Source: an uncultured Bacteroidales bacterium
Lineage (GTDB): Bacteria; Bacteroidota; Bacteroidia; Bacteroidales; Paludibacteraceae
DNA: 54,498 nt
Direction of reading: 5' to 3'
Assembly (NCBI GenBank): GCA_934692905.1
Contig: CAKUUM010000009.1
Location: 1-54,498, forward strand
Shown here: positions 43,413 through 52,219 of the stretch, in pieces
How positions within the stretch are numbered: the first letter of the stretch is position 1
Layout of the letters: every line of letters starts with the position of its first letter
The notes under the pieces: generated by a model
Told to the model about the DNA's origin: nothing
Database searches by the model: none
The model's input: only the letters and a program-made list of their open reading frames with translations
Translations under genes and position numbers: made by a program

Positions 43413-45227
43413 TTACCCCCAATACGAAACGAAATGCTCACGCATCAGCGTGTGGTACATACGGTTGATTTTCTTTTCGGTCTCTCTGTCCTGACCGATA
43501 TGTTTCTTCACAATGGCACGCAGGCAGTTGAGCAGGTTAAGGCTCTGCTCGCCATCTTCTATGGCGTTGCTGTCTATACCTGCTGCCAGCAGACGCTCGT
43601 CACGCTCATCCACAGACAGACGGTTGTCATCACCTTCTATACGTGACAGGATCTTCATCAGTGTGAACTCATCAAGTGCTTTTTCGATACAGAAATCATC
43701 TCCGGCAAAATCCTGACATGCAGACACATATAACATTGCCTCGTTGGCGGCACGGTAACCGAGTTTGAACGGTGTGCCTTCTAACAATGCATTCACGGCT
43801 TTCAGGTAATTGATGACACGGTCACCATCTATCTTGTTTTGCACCTCGCATGCTTTCTGCGGACGGTTTACCAGCAACTCATTCTGCTCCGTTAGCAACG
43901 GCATCAGTTCCGTTTTCCCCTCTTTGAAATCATCATAATTGACTTCGTTCATCTCTATGGACATGGCGCGGTCAAGCACCTTGCGAGAGAAAGAGAAAGT
44001 AGTCTCGTCCATATTCACCGTACCCATTACCATAAGGTTAGGCGGCAGCGTCAGACCTTTCTCTGTGAACTGTACCACCAACGGGTTGGCTTCTGTATGA
44101 TGTGCTTCACCGAGCAACTGTCTGAGCATATCTTCGCGCACATCTTGAGCAAACTCTTTGAACGGGGCAATAATCGGGTCGGTTATATACTCGTCTTTTT
44201 CGTCCAAGGCACGCGATTCAATGGCACTTAGGAACTCTGCAAAGTATTCCTCCACTGGAGCAAGGTTCATTTCGTCCAGACAGAGGAAATACGGTGTGTC
44301 CTTGTGTTGCCATGCTCTGACTACGAAACGCACAAAGTCGGTAAATACATAATGAGGCGCAGGGATATTGGACATATAGCCCACCATATCCATTGAGTTG
44401 TGCCAATTGGGTTTGACTTGGATCAACTCAAAGTTCTCCGGACGGTTGTCTTTCCAACGATCCTCTTCGTTTGCATATTTTTTCGGATTGGTTGCCTGAG
44501 CCAACTTGCGCACAATACGGCTTTTACCTGTTCCAGAAATACCTGCCAACAGCATAAACGGCTTCGTCCGCAATGCTGTTAGATAAGGGAGATGGGAGGA
44601 GGCTTCTAAGCTCAATGGCTGAACATCTCTTTGAATTGGACTTATGTCTATTTTTGAATTTAGGTATGGTCTTGAGTCAAAAATATTAATAAAACTCTCA
44701 AAAGTTTCCTTTTCCGGTGCTTCTGGGGTTCCTATGTATATGAACGATGCCTGATTTATGTCAGCCTTGTAATTTGTATGTGAGCATTTTAGAAATTTGC
44801 GACCATTTAGTTTCTCATTGGCGTAGTCATATATGCTTCTTAAATCTCTTCTGGAGCCCTCTGTATCAAGATTTGTTTCTATGGAGATAATGTATTCTTT
44901 AGGATTAAAATTGTTTAATCCTCGGGCCATCTCATCTTCTTTTGTGTAGATAGAAAACAGATAAAAACGTAAATTATGTTTTTTTGCATATAAAAACGGC
45001 TTTTTATATTCATCAAGGAATACTCTAAGTTGTGGCTTGAGCCGTTCTGTTCCTGTAATACTAATATTTGTGTATGATATTAATATTACCTCCTCGTTGT
45101 TGATTTTATATAAATCGCTCCAATCTTCTCGGAAATTGATATTATCATCAATTGTAGAAAAATCAACTTTTGTCCAATCAGGAAAATTATTTCTGATGAA
45201 CTCTTTAATCCTTGTGATAGAATCCAT
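43413..45227 (-). CDS. McrB-like AAA+ restriction ATPase
   Basis: A 604-residue protein. The N-terminal 200 residues are unrelated to known DNA-binding domains that I recognise and probably read the target. An AAA+ module follows: Walker A GISGTGKS at residues 229-236, Walker B LCLDEMN at 315-321, and a sensor segment MGTVNMDETTFSFSRKVLDRA at about 401-421. The latter differs from the NTADRS of classical GTP-using McrB and resembles LlaJI-type proteins. It probably forms a ring that activates the DUF2357 nuclease. Base composition of the N-terminal third is visibly AT-richer than the rest. Confidence 0.85.
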   Translation of the reverse strand: MDSITRIKEFIRNNFPDWTKVDFSTIDDNINFREDWSDLYKINNEEVILISYTNISITGTERLKPQLRVFLDEYKKPFLYAKKHNLRFYLFSIYTKEDEMARGLNNFNPKEYIISIETNLDTEGSRRDLRSIYDYANEKLNGRKFLKCSHTNYKADINQASFIYIGTPEAPEKETFESFINIFDSRPYLNSKIDISPIQRDVQPLSLEASSHLPYLTALRTKPFMLLAGISGTGKSRIVRKLAQATNPKKYANEEDRWKDNRPENFELIQVKPNWHNSMDMVGYMSNIPAPHYVFTDFVRFVVRAWQHKDTPYFLCLDEMNLAPVEEYFAEFLSAIESRALDEKDEYITDPIIAPFKEFAQDVREDMLRQLLGEAHHTEANPLVVQFTEKGLTLPPNLMVMGTVNMDETTFSFSRKVLDRAMSIEMNEVNYDDFKEGKTELMPLLTEQNELLVNRPQKACEVQNKIDGDRVINYLKAVNALLEGTPFKLGYRAANEAMLYVSACQDFAGDDFCIEKALDEFTLMKILSRIEGDDNRLSVDERDERLLAAGIDSNAIEDGEQSLNLLNCLRAIVKKHIGQDRETEKKINRMYHTLMREHFVSYWG

Positions 45228-45231
45228 AATT

Positions 45232-46089
45232 TTACGATTTATAGTTAGTGATTATTATATGAACTGCTTCAGCTTGGAAACGGTTTCTAATATTAACAGA
45301 ATAATTTTTATTATATTCTGCGATGATACTGTTCCCATATAATTCTCTAGTTAGAGGAGTTGCTCCAATAACCATCATTGCTTTACAATTTAGATTGTAG
45401 AAATCATTCGCTAGTTGGCGATGATTCGTTTCGTCGAAACCATCTTTATATTCATCATTGCCGTAATCAGAAAAGGTGCAATCATAGGGCGGGTCCAAGA
45501 ATACAAAATCTTCCGGAGTGGCGAGAGCGAAAATTTCTCTATAATCAGAATTGTGTATCTCAGTATTGGACAAGAGGCAATGATGTTGTTCCGTGATTAG
45601 TGCTGTATTGAAGTTTTTATATCTCCCGTAAGGCACGTTATACTCTCCTCTAGCATTATATCTAATCATACCAGAGTACGCAGTCTTATTAATAAAATAG
45701 TAAAGGGCTGCTGGACTAAATTTAGGTTTTGTAAGTCCATTATACATGTTTCGCAATGTATAGTACAAATCCTCGTTTTTATCTACAACCTTATCATTGG
45801 GGTGCAACTTTTTTAATGTCTCATATTTAGACCTATTGGCATTGTATATTTTCTCCAATAAGGCCAATTCCTGGCTTAACTCTGTATAATGTTGTTGTAC
45901 GCCTATATAAAATTCAATTAATTTTGTATTGATATCATTAATTATTGCACGTTCTGGCTCAAGGTGAAAGTACATCGCACCTCCTCCTAAAAATGGCTCA
46001 ATATATCTCCCTGTATATTGAGAAATATATGGCAGCAATAATGGAATTTCTTTTGATTTACCTCCTCTATATTTTATAATAGGCTTCAT
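45232..46089 (-). CDS. D12-class N6-adenine DNA methyltransferase
   Basis: A 285-residue enzyme of the Dam/DpnM type. Motif X is KYRGGKSKEI at the N-terminus, motif I (S-adenosylmethionine binding) FLGGGAM at residues 33-39, and the catalytic motif IV DPPY at 199-202, specific for amino-methylation of adenine. YFINKTAYSGMIRYN is also typical of the class. The target sequence cannot be read from the protein alone. It should protect host DNA from the nucleases encoded in the same operon. It lies six bases after the HNH gene and four before the AAA gene. Confidence 0.93.
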   Translation of the reverse strand: MKPIIKYRGGKSKEIPLLLPYISQYTGRYIEPFLGGGAMYFHLEPERAIINDINTKLIEFYIGVQQHYTELSQELALLEKIYNANRSKYETLKKLHPNDKVVDKNEDLYYTLRNMYNGLTKPKFSPAALYYFINKTAYSGMIRYNARGEYNVPYGRYKNFNTALITEQHHCLLSNTEIHNSDYREIFALATPEDFVFLDPPYDCTFSDYGNDEYKDGFDETNHRQLANDFYNLNCKAMMVIGATPLTRELYGNSIIAEYNKNYSVNIRNRFQAEAVHIIITNYKS

Positions 46090-46095
46090 ATTGTA

Positions 46096-46872
46096 TTATA
46101 TTCCTTTAAAAATTCTATCTCTGTGATATGCTAAGTAATCGCGGTTCGGACGATGCTCTATAGGCATAATCAATTGTTGTCCGGCAATACTGTCAAAATG
46201 TTTGTCAAAATATTCTTGTGTCTCGTATTCCCGTAAAGCAGATGATAGACAAATGGTGTAATCATCCGGCGAAATAGTTATCAACCCTCGGTCAAAAGCT
46301 TTGTCATACAAAGCCGATAGACAAATGCCGTTTTCAGGATTGAGTTTCTGTGCTGGTGTGCTATCTGCCCATGGGATAATATGACTTGCTATCAATAAAT
46401 CAGGAATGTTGATGCCTGTGATGGCACAGTGCTCTTCATAATTGTAAAGAATCATTGAACGGAAAGCCGATTGATTAACCCGTTGCTTGATTACAGTTTC
46501 TTTTTCTTTGCCTTCTAATTCCTTGTCAGTGATATGCAGTATTTCCTCAATTGGTTGATGTAACAGGTTGGCTTTTATCCGTTGTGCTTCCAAGAACAGT
46601 TTTTCTTTGTCATTGGCAAACTCATCCCATATAGGCTGGCAAACCGGTTTGCCGGCAGGCATTCCTGTACGTCCGGATTCCGTGATATACGGGTCACAGG
46701 CAGCAAAGTTGACCAACCGCAATGCAACTGAGTTGTCCGACCGACCAATAAAACGCGCCAGTTCTTTCACTTCCTTGGTACTATGATTAAGTCGTCCAAA
46801 CGGAAGTTGGAAATATACACTGAGGGTCAAAATCAACTCCTCTCGCGTCCATCTGTTCTGCTGGGTGGTCAT
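46096..46872 (-). CDS. HNH restriction endonuclease
   Basis: A 258-residue protein. The N-terminal 100 residues contain a segment (TREELILTLSVYFQLPFGRL) often seen in restriction-associated HNH proteins. The nuclease core is at about residues 145-195: EEHCAITG, LLIASHIIPWA, NPENGICLSALYDKAFDRG, giving the His-Asn-His-type metal site. It is the first gene of the operon, directly behind the promoter at 46911-46942, and probably cleaves DNA lacking the adjacent methyltransferase's mark. Confidence 0.87.
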   Translation of the reverse strand: MTTQQNRWTREELILTLSVYFQLPFGRLNHSTKEVKELARFIGRSDNSVALRLVNFAACDPYITESGRTGMPAGKPVCQPIWDEFANDKEKLFLEAQRIKANLLHQPIEEILHITDKELEGKEKETVIKQRVNQSAFRSMILYNYEEHCAITGINIPDLLIASHIIPWADSTPAQKLNPENGICLSALYDKAFDRGLITISPDDYTICLSSALREYETQEYFDKHFDSIAGQQLIMPIEHRPNRDYLAYHRDRIFKGI

Positions 46873-46882
46873 ATCATAAGTA

Positions 46883-46990
46883 CATTATCTGCATTATACA
46901 AATTAGGGCGTAAAGATACGAAAAGTAATTGACGTGTGCAAATGGATTTTTATTTTTGCCTTTGTGGAGATGAGTCCAATGGGGCAAATG
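46883..46990. repeat. Promoter-containing direct repeat, copy A
   Basis: About 108 bases matching 48479-48586 at a constant offset of 1596, with only scattered substitutions. It carries the operon promoter and much of the 5' leader and ends in a GGGGCAAATGGGACG-type segment. Confidence 0.88.
46911..46942 (-). promoter_or_regulatory. Promoter of the defence operon
   Basis: On the minus strand TTTG (46942-46939), exactly 20 bases, TATCTTTA (46918-46911), one base from consensus. Transcription would start near 46904, about 32 bases before the HNH start. The same promoter with its surroundings is duplicated at 48507-48538. Confidence 0.75.
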
Positions 46991-47290
46991 GGACGAATGA
47001 GGGGCTCCGTTAATCGCCGTGTAATAGAATCCAAGCCTCCATTAATGCCATTAAAGTGCCATTAAAATACGGAGAAACATATAATTAACCACGAATTAGC
47101 CATTAATTGCATTATTGGTTACAATTCTCCGCCAATTGCTGTTAATGAACCGTTAATCTTATCCATTAAAGTTCGTTAAAGGACCATTAAAAAGAAATGA
47201 ACATATAATTACCGTATAATTAGCCATTAATTTTTCTCTGTCAAAACCATTACAATTCATCGTTAATTACTGTATGATTAACCATGAATC
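46990..47290. repeat. CCATTAA-family repeat region
   Basis: Many CCATTAA/CCGTTAA units spaced 9-11 bases apart, with two copies of a core AACATATAATTA...AATTAGCCATTAATT (about 47075-47107 and 47209-47235). No gene lies in the 647-base gap 46873-47519; besides this region it holds repeat copy A and a 12-bp tandem array. Confidence 0.8.
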
Positions 47291-47485
47291 CGACTCTTTA
47301 CTATAGAGTGGAATATACACTAAAATCTATCAGTGAAAGAAAAATTTTCTTGCAGTGTTTGTATCTCAAAAGTTTGCATTGCTTGTAGTTGTCTTAGCCG
47401 TCCAAACGGAAATCGGAATTATAACTCTGATGGGAAAAATAAACTCCCCTCATATTCATTTGTTCTGTTGGCTGAGCATGTCACT

Positions 47486-47531
47486 GCGACATTTGCTACG
47501 ACATTTACTACGACATTTACTACGACATCTT
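47486..47531. repeat. 12-bp tandem repeat at a gene end
   Basis: Four units of the type ACGACATTTACT (plus strand): GCGACATTTGCT, ACGACATTTACT twice, ACGACATCTTGA. On the minus strand each unit reads ATGTCG followed by TAGTAA or a related triplet pair, so the stop codon of the preceding frame is repeated. Confidence 0.8.
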
Positions 47532-48497
47532 GATGTTACGCTCCCCTGATTTATCGCTACCTTCCCGAATAAGGATACCTTTCTCAAAAAGTTTAGCAAA
47601 GTCTCTTTGTATGGTCCGGGAATTGACTTTCAATATCTTTGCCAATTCCGCTGCTGTAATAGAAGGATTCTTTGCTACCAGTTCCAAAATCCGTCTTTGT
47701 CTGTCGGTTATATCAAAATCAACGACATCCGGTATATCAATACCCGATATTTCCTGTTCCGCCTTACGCTGAATAATAACAGAGACTCCCCAAAACTCGT
47801 TCTCAACTTTCGGGAAAGGAATATCGGCGGCAGAAAATGATGACTTGATCTTGTCAAATCCACGCCCCCAATGCTCAATGAACCCCGCCTTATAGAAAAC
47901 ATTTGCTATCAGTTTGTTGTGAGGTAACGAACGATGGTCATGTTGCAAGGTCTCCGTGTTGTAACCTTCTGGCAACTTGCCGGCATTCCACAGCCAAATA
48001 TGGTCATCATAGACCTTCATCATCGTTTCATCGCCCATATAATCGCGGTGAATCATCGCGTTATAGAGCAATTTACGCATGGCAGATTCCGGAATTTCCA
48101 GTTCCTCAATACGTTGCATCCCCTCATAATGAATCGGTGTCTTCAAGTACTTGCTGCGCAACAGTTCAAGGACGCGGTTGGTCATCTGGAAGATGTTGCT
48201 ATACACTTCGTCCTGAAAAATCAAATCCGACGGACTCTTGCCAAAACGCCCCAAGCGGAAATAAGCGGATTTGTAGAAACGTTGCGGGTTCTTACCAAAC
48301 AGCAAAACGGCTGCGTGAGTCAATTTGCCGTCTTTGGTCAGCAGGTCAAGGTTCTGCAATATATCCTCTGTAGAATTCTTTAAGGCTTCGTCGGAGACAC
48401 GCCCAACTTGAGTGCCGCAATAAATAAAATAATCAATGGTTTCCCTATCAATATCTTCGATGGTCGCCTGGCTATGTACAAAATCCGCATTATACAA
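47520..48497 (-). pseudogene. 5'-truncated AlbA_2-family ATP-binding gene
   Basis: The 325-codon frame contains only the part of this family that follows the AlbA_2 domain: IEDIDRETIDYFIYCGTQVG, DGKLTHAAVLLFGKNPQRFY, a GHKL-like ATP-binding part (AMIHRDYMGDE, IEHWGRGFDKI) and a C-terminal winged helix (SITAAELAKILKVNSRTIQR). The expected 150 or so N-terminal residues are absent. Homology stops at about 48480 where the duplicated promoter repeat begins, and the only available start is TTG 48497; the first internal ATG is about 100 codons later. It may still be expressed as a shortened regulator. Confidence 0.75.
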
Positions 48498-48586
48498 ATT
48501 AGGGCGTAAAGATACGAAAAGTAATTGATATGTACAAATGGATTTTCATTTTTGCCTTTGTAGGGATAAGGCTAATGGGGCAAATA
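48479..48586. repeat. Promoter-containing direct repeat, copy B
   Basis: Copy of 46883-46990, including TTTG (48538-48535), 20 bases, TATCTTTA (48514-48507) on the minus strand. It is fused to the truncated AlbA_2-family gene; its transcription start (near 48500) would lie at the TTG start, giving an almost leaderless message. Confidence 0.88.
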
Positions 48587-48830
48587 GAACGGATGGGGCG
48601 GATAGGTCGAATAAGTCCAATAAAGGGTATAGGTCTCCGCTAATTGGCGTATAATTCGTTAATGTAATATCCTATACAAGCCTCCATTAAAGTCCATATA
48701 AAGAACCATCTAAAAAGCATTATCGGGTGTTTCCGTCTCCGTTAATTGCCATGTAATTAGTCGTTAATGCATAGCGAGATTAAGACTCCGTTAAAAACCA
48801 TATAAAGAACCATATAAAAGCATTATCGGG
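48586..48830. repeat. CCATTAA-family repeat region, second
   Basis: Starts with GGATGGGGCGGATAGG-type units and continues with CCATTAAAG, CCATATAAAGAACCAT and GTTAATTGCC units. The 558-base gap 48498-49055 has no gene; it consists of repeat copy B, this region and the hairpin element at 48825-48880. Confidence 0.75.
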
Positions 48831-48880
48831 ACGGTTATGAACGGGCGGCTACGCCGCATTATCGCAAAGGGTTCGTAAAA
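48825..48880. repeat. Hairpin repeat downstream of fic
   Basis: ATGAACGGGCGGCTACGCCG followed by CATTATCGCA; GCGGC-TAC-GCCGC is a perfect short hairpin. A second copy lies at 50596-50650. A TGCGCC-GTT-GGCGCA hairpin is at 48901-48915. Confidence 0.75.
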
Positions 48881-49055
48881 CGCGAAGATGCTATCCTTTT
48901 TGCGCCGTTGGCGCATGATGACGCGAGAGAAGCACCCCATTTCGCCCACGGGACTCATAGGAAACCCCTATCGCGTCGTCTCCCGGGGGCTGCACATGCC
49001 TTATGCTTCACCACCTCCACAGAGGACTCTGGTACAAAGCCCAACCTTTGTCTTG

Positions 49056-50156
49056 CTATGGCAATAGTTCGTAGTTGGTGCTGCGTCCGCCTTCGTTGGT
49101 CTTGCGGAGTACGCCTTTGGCTATCAAATCCTGTATGTCGCGCAAAGCGGTGTCCTGCGAGCAATGATTGATTTTTGCCCATTTCTGTGTATTGAGTTTA
49201 CCCGTGAAGCCGTCCCAAAGCATATTCAGCACTTTGCGTTGCCGCTCGCTGAACGGTGTACCTTCGAGACGTTGCCAAAAGGCGGCTTTCTCCAATATGC
49301 GGTCCGTAGTTCGGATAGCCTCTTCCAATGACGCATTAAGGGCTGTCAGGAACCAACGTATCCATTCGGTTACGTTACTATCGCCATGTTGCGTATGCTC
49401 CAACACCTCGTAATACTCTTTTCGGCGGCGGAAAATCTCGGCGGACAGGCTGTAGTAGCGTTGCGCCGACCGGTCCGCCCGCGCGAGCATCATCTCTGTG
49501 ATGGTACGGGTGATGCGCCCGTTGCCATCGTCAAACGGGTGAATAGTGACAAACCACAGGTGTGCCAATGCCGCACGGATGAGCGCATCGGTGCCATCGT
49601 CCGTGTTCAGCCATTGCAGAAAGGCAGCCATCATCTGCGGCACATTGCTGCTTGGGGGTGCCTGGTAGTGTACCGTCCGATGCCCCATAGGTCCCGATAC
49701 CACCTGCATGGGTTCATCGCCCACGCGCCAAGTGCCGATGGTGAGTTTATAGCCGTTGCTATAGCCCGTAGGAAAGAGGGCGGCATGCCAACCAAAGAGT
49801 TGCTCCGCCGTGAGCGGCTGCCAGTAGTTCTGCGTTGCTTGCAACATGACATGGACTATCCCCTCCGTGTAGTGGTCGGGCGTGCGGTCGATATCCAAGT
49901 CCACGCCGAGATGATGCGCGATGGACGAGCGGACACTATCGCGATTGAGGTCAACCCCCTCTATGCGCGATGACGTGACAATCTCCTCGGTCAGGGAATC
50001 CATCTGCCGCTGTACGCCTTCCATACCGAGCATACTCATTCGCCCCAGCAGTTGCCCCTGCCGATAGCGCACTTCACCCAGCAAGCCCATGAGGCTGTTG
50101 CCGTCCCATGAAAACGCTGTCCAGTTATCGTGCTGCCAAAGATAGATTGCTCTCAT
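49056..50156 (-). CDS. Fic-domain AMPylase with DUF4172 N-terminus
   Basis: About 366 residues from ATG 50156 (MRAIYLWQHDNWTAFSWDGN). The N-terminal DUF4172 domain is followed by an inhibitory helix motif SSRIEG at about residue 72, then the Fic core with HPFDDGNGRITR at about residues 210-221, complete for transfer of AMP from ATP to a target hydroxyl. A winged-helix domain ends the protein (WAKINHCSQDTALRDIQDLI). The class II arrangement means the enzyme is self-inhibited. The target is unknown. It is a solitary gene between repeat regions, with its own promoter. Confidence 0.92.
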   Translation of the reverse strand: MRAIYLWQHDNWTAFSWDGNSLMGLLGEVRYRQGQLLGRMSMLGMEGVQRQMDSLTEEIVTSSRIEGVDLNRDSVRSSIAHHLGVDLDIDRTPDHYTEGIVHVMLQATQNYWQPLTAEQLFGWHAALFPTGYSNGYKLTIGTWRVGDEPMQVVSGPMGHRTVHYQAPPSSNVPQMMAAFLQWLNTDDGTDALIRAALAHLWFVTIHPFDDGNGRITRTITEMMLARADRSAQRYYSLSAEIFRRRKEYYEVLEHTQHGDSNVTEWIRWFLTALNASLEEAIRTTDRILEKAAFWQRLEGTPFSERQRKVLNMLWDGFTGKLNTQKWAKINHCSQDTALRDIQDLIAKGVLRKTNEGGRSTNYELLP

Positions 50157-50187
50157 AATCACATCGTTGTATTCCGTAAAGTTGCGG

Positions 50188-50219
50188 CAAAGGTACAAAG
50201 GATTTGTCGGTTATGCAAC
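50188..50219 (-). promoter_or_regulatory. Promoter of the fic gene
   Basis: On the minus strand GTTG (50219-50216), 20 bases, TACCTTTG (50195-50188). Transcription would start near 50181, 25 bases before the ATG. Confidence 0.6.
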
Positions 50220-50264
50220 TTTTGCGGCGAAAAAACACTACATTCTACGCAAATATGCGGTGAA

Positions 50265-50425
50265 TAGATGATTATTCTCCGCTAATAACATTGAGGAACG
50301 TGTAATTATCCACGAATTGACCATGAATTCGTTATTGGGTATAGGGCTCCGTTAATTACCATATAATTGACCGTTAATGCATTATGTAGTTCTCCATTAG
50401 CCCCATAGAAAGAACCATAGAAAAA
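50265..50425. repeat. CCATTAA-family repeat region, third
   Basis: Contains GTGTAATTATCCACGAATTG, CCATGAATTCGTTATTGG, CCGTTAATTACCATATAATT and CCGTTAATGC units. No gene lies in the 700-base gap 50157-50856; after this region come an AGACAAA/TTTGTCT inverted repeat near 50475-50490, a GCGGCGC/GCGCCGC pair (50496-50550) and the hairpin element at 50596-50650. Confidence 0.75.
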
Positions 50426-50595
50426 CGTGAGTTCGATATAACAAAAACTTATAGAACAAAACCAATAAAACCAGACAAAACTTTGTCTTGCGGCGCACAG
50501 ATGTCACCCTACTGCACGTTGCCGCTTGCAGGGAACCCGAGACTTGCGCCGCGCTTACGAAAAATATGGTCAAACATTGTTCAAATAGGTATTAT

Positions 50596-50650
50596 TGGGA
50601 CTTTTATGAACGGACGGCTACGCCGTATTATCGCAGGTAGTTCATAAATA
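50596..50650. repeat. Hairpin repeat upstream of fic
   Basis: ATGAACGGACGGCTACGCCG followed by TATTATCGCA, nearly identical to 48838-48867. The two copies are direct repeats and bracket the fic gene and its promoter. Confidence 0.75.
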
Positions 50651-50856
50651 TCAATAGCCTCATTATATTGAACTGATGTTATTGAAGAGTAGAAGCAACA
50701 GAAATACTCTTCTCACCTATCGAATATCGGGTTGTAGATGCTAACACCAACGCAGCACATCGGTGGGGGGATCAAACAGACGGTAGAAAGTTGCCCTGCT
50801 CACATCCGACACACGGCATATATCCGACACACTGATTTCCCCGAAAGACTACCCTT

Positions 50857-52080
50857 TCACAAATCCCCGCCTTCTGTTATCCATTTCCATACGGGGACGA
50901 TACGTATCGTATGCCCGTCGTATTGGATTTCGTCCTTCTGATTATCAGTAAGTATCAACCCATTTTTGAAATCAAAATACGCCATTGCCTGCTTCAGTCC
51001 GCCCAACTCACGTGCCTCGTTGTCGCTGTTCAGTTCGAGGCACACTTGTATAGCCGCCGTGGGTTGGTTATGCCTGCAAAGTACAAAATCGCACTCTTTC
51101 CGCTCCTCATCAAAATAAAACACCTCATACCCCTGCCGTTTCAACGCCAGATACACCACATTCTCCAATTTATGCCCTTTGTCTTGTGAGAACGACGGTG
51201 ACAACACGCTGTGCAGCCCCGTGTCAATGCAATACATCTTCTTGGGGTTAATCAGTTGCACCCTATACGAGTACGAGAATTTCGGCACCAACTGAATGAT
51301 ATACGTATTTCCCAGATACGCCAGATAATCCACCACCGTATTACCCGTTTTCACGCCGATGGCGTCCACCAGTCGCGCCGCCGATATGCGGTTGCCGATA
51401 TTGGCTATCACAAACAGCAGCAGATTCTTGATGGGTTTTTCGTCACGGATATTGTAACGCACAAGAATATCGCGGTACAAGACGTCGTTAGCCAACTCAT
51501 TGAGCAGGCGTTCATCCTGCCAGCGTATATAGGCAGGAAAACCACCCGTTGTCAGATAGTCACCAAATGTATCAGCAGATGCCTGCACGCCCTTTATACC
51601 GCAATACTCTGTGTACGAAAACGGGTACAGCACGCTATCCACGTGCCTGCCCGTGAGATGCGTACCCAATTCGCGGCTCAGCAGCGAGGCATTACTACCC
51701 GTAATGACTACCTGATAACCCTCTTGCAGTTTCTGATTGATATACATCTCCCAACCGGTCACCACCTGTATCTCATCGAAGAACAGATGACGGCACCCCT
51801 TATCGGCAATGATAGCATCCAAGCGGCGGAAGTCCTCCATTTGGAATCCGTACAGACGCGGCACATCGAAATTCAGCAGCAGCGAATCATCCGGATAGCG
51901 TGCCATCAGTTGCTCCACCAGCGTGCTTTTCCCGCAGCGACGTACGCCCGTGATGATGGTAGCCACGGGCGAATCGTCCGTCTTGATAGACGACAATGCC
52001 TCGCGCGGGAAACTCACATCATGCGTTATGCGTGCCTGTTGCGCCTGCATAACATCCTCTAAATCATTTCTGTATATCAT
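50857..52080 (-). CDS. DUF4143-type AAA ATPase
   Basis: About 407 residues from ATG 52080 (MIYRNDLEDVMQAQQARITH). The AAA_14 domain has Walker A TGVRRCGKSTL, Walker B HLFFDEIQ and sensor ITGSNASLLSRELG. The C-terminal DUF4143 domain carries ENVVYLALKRQGYEVFYF and ECDFVL, a PD-(D/E)XK-like fold. The family is abundant and variable in Bacteroidales and its role is not established; a mobile or defence-related function is often suspected. It has a consensus promoter and a perfect palindrome at its transcription start. Confidence 0.88.
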   Translation of the reverse strand: MIYRNDLEDVMQAQQARITHDVSFPREALSSIKTDDSPVATIITGVRRCGKSTLVEQLMARYPDDSLLLNFDVPRLYGFQMEDFRRLDAIIADKGCRHLFFDEIQVVTGWEMYINQKLQEGYQVVITGSNASLLSRELGTHLTGRHVDSVLYPFSYTEYCGIKGVQASADTFGDYLTTGGFPAYIRWQDERLLNELANDVLYRDILVRYNIRDEKPIKNLLLFVIANIGNRISAARLVDAIGVKTGNTVVDYLAYLGNTYIIQLVPKFSYSYRVQLINPKKMYCIDTGLHSVLSPSFSQDKGHKLENVVYLALKRQGYEVFYFDEERKECDFVLCRHNQPTAAIQVCLELNSDNEARELGGLKQAMAYFDFKNGLILTDNQKDEIQYDGHTIRIVPVWKWITEGGDL

Positions 52081-52117
52081 ATACTCATCATTTGCGTATT
52101 TGCATTGCTTATGTTTA

Positions 52118-52155
52118 CGTATTACTATTACACAATAATGCGTAATAGTAATACG
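52118..52155. promoter_or_regulatory. 14-bp palindrome at the DUF4143 transcription start
   Basis: CGTATTACTATTAC (52118-52131) and GTAATAGTAATACG (52142-52155) are perfect inverted repeats separated by 10 bases. The predicted transcription start (near 52154) falls in its right arm, so it can act as an operator for a dimeric repressor or fold as a hairpin at the very 5' end of the message. Confidence 0.75.
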
Positions 52156-52160
52156 CACTG

Positions 52161-52192
52161 CAAAGATACAGCAAATAAATCAGTTATGCAAA
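52161..52192 (-). promoter_or_regulatory. Promoter of the DUF4143 gene
   Basis: On the minus strand TTTG (52192-52189), exactly 20 bases, TATCTTTG (52168-52161): full consensus. Confidence 0.8.
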
Positions 52193-52219
52193 ATTCCATT
52201 GTAAATTCCGTACAAGATA

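Noticed and set aside
46990..47290. Possible CRISPR array in the CCATTAA regions
   Set aside because: Units are 7-9 bases at 9-11 base spacing with degenerate sequence; there are no 23-47 base repeats with unique spacers and no cas genes.
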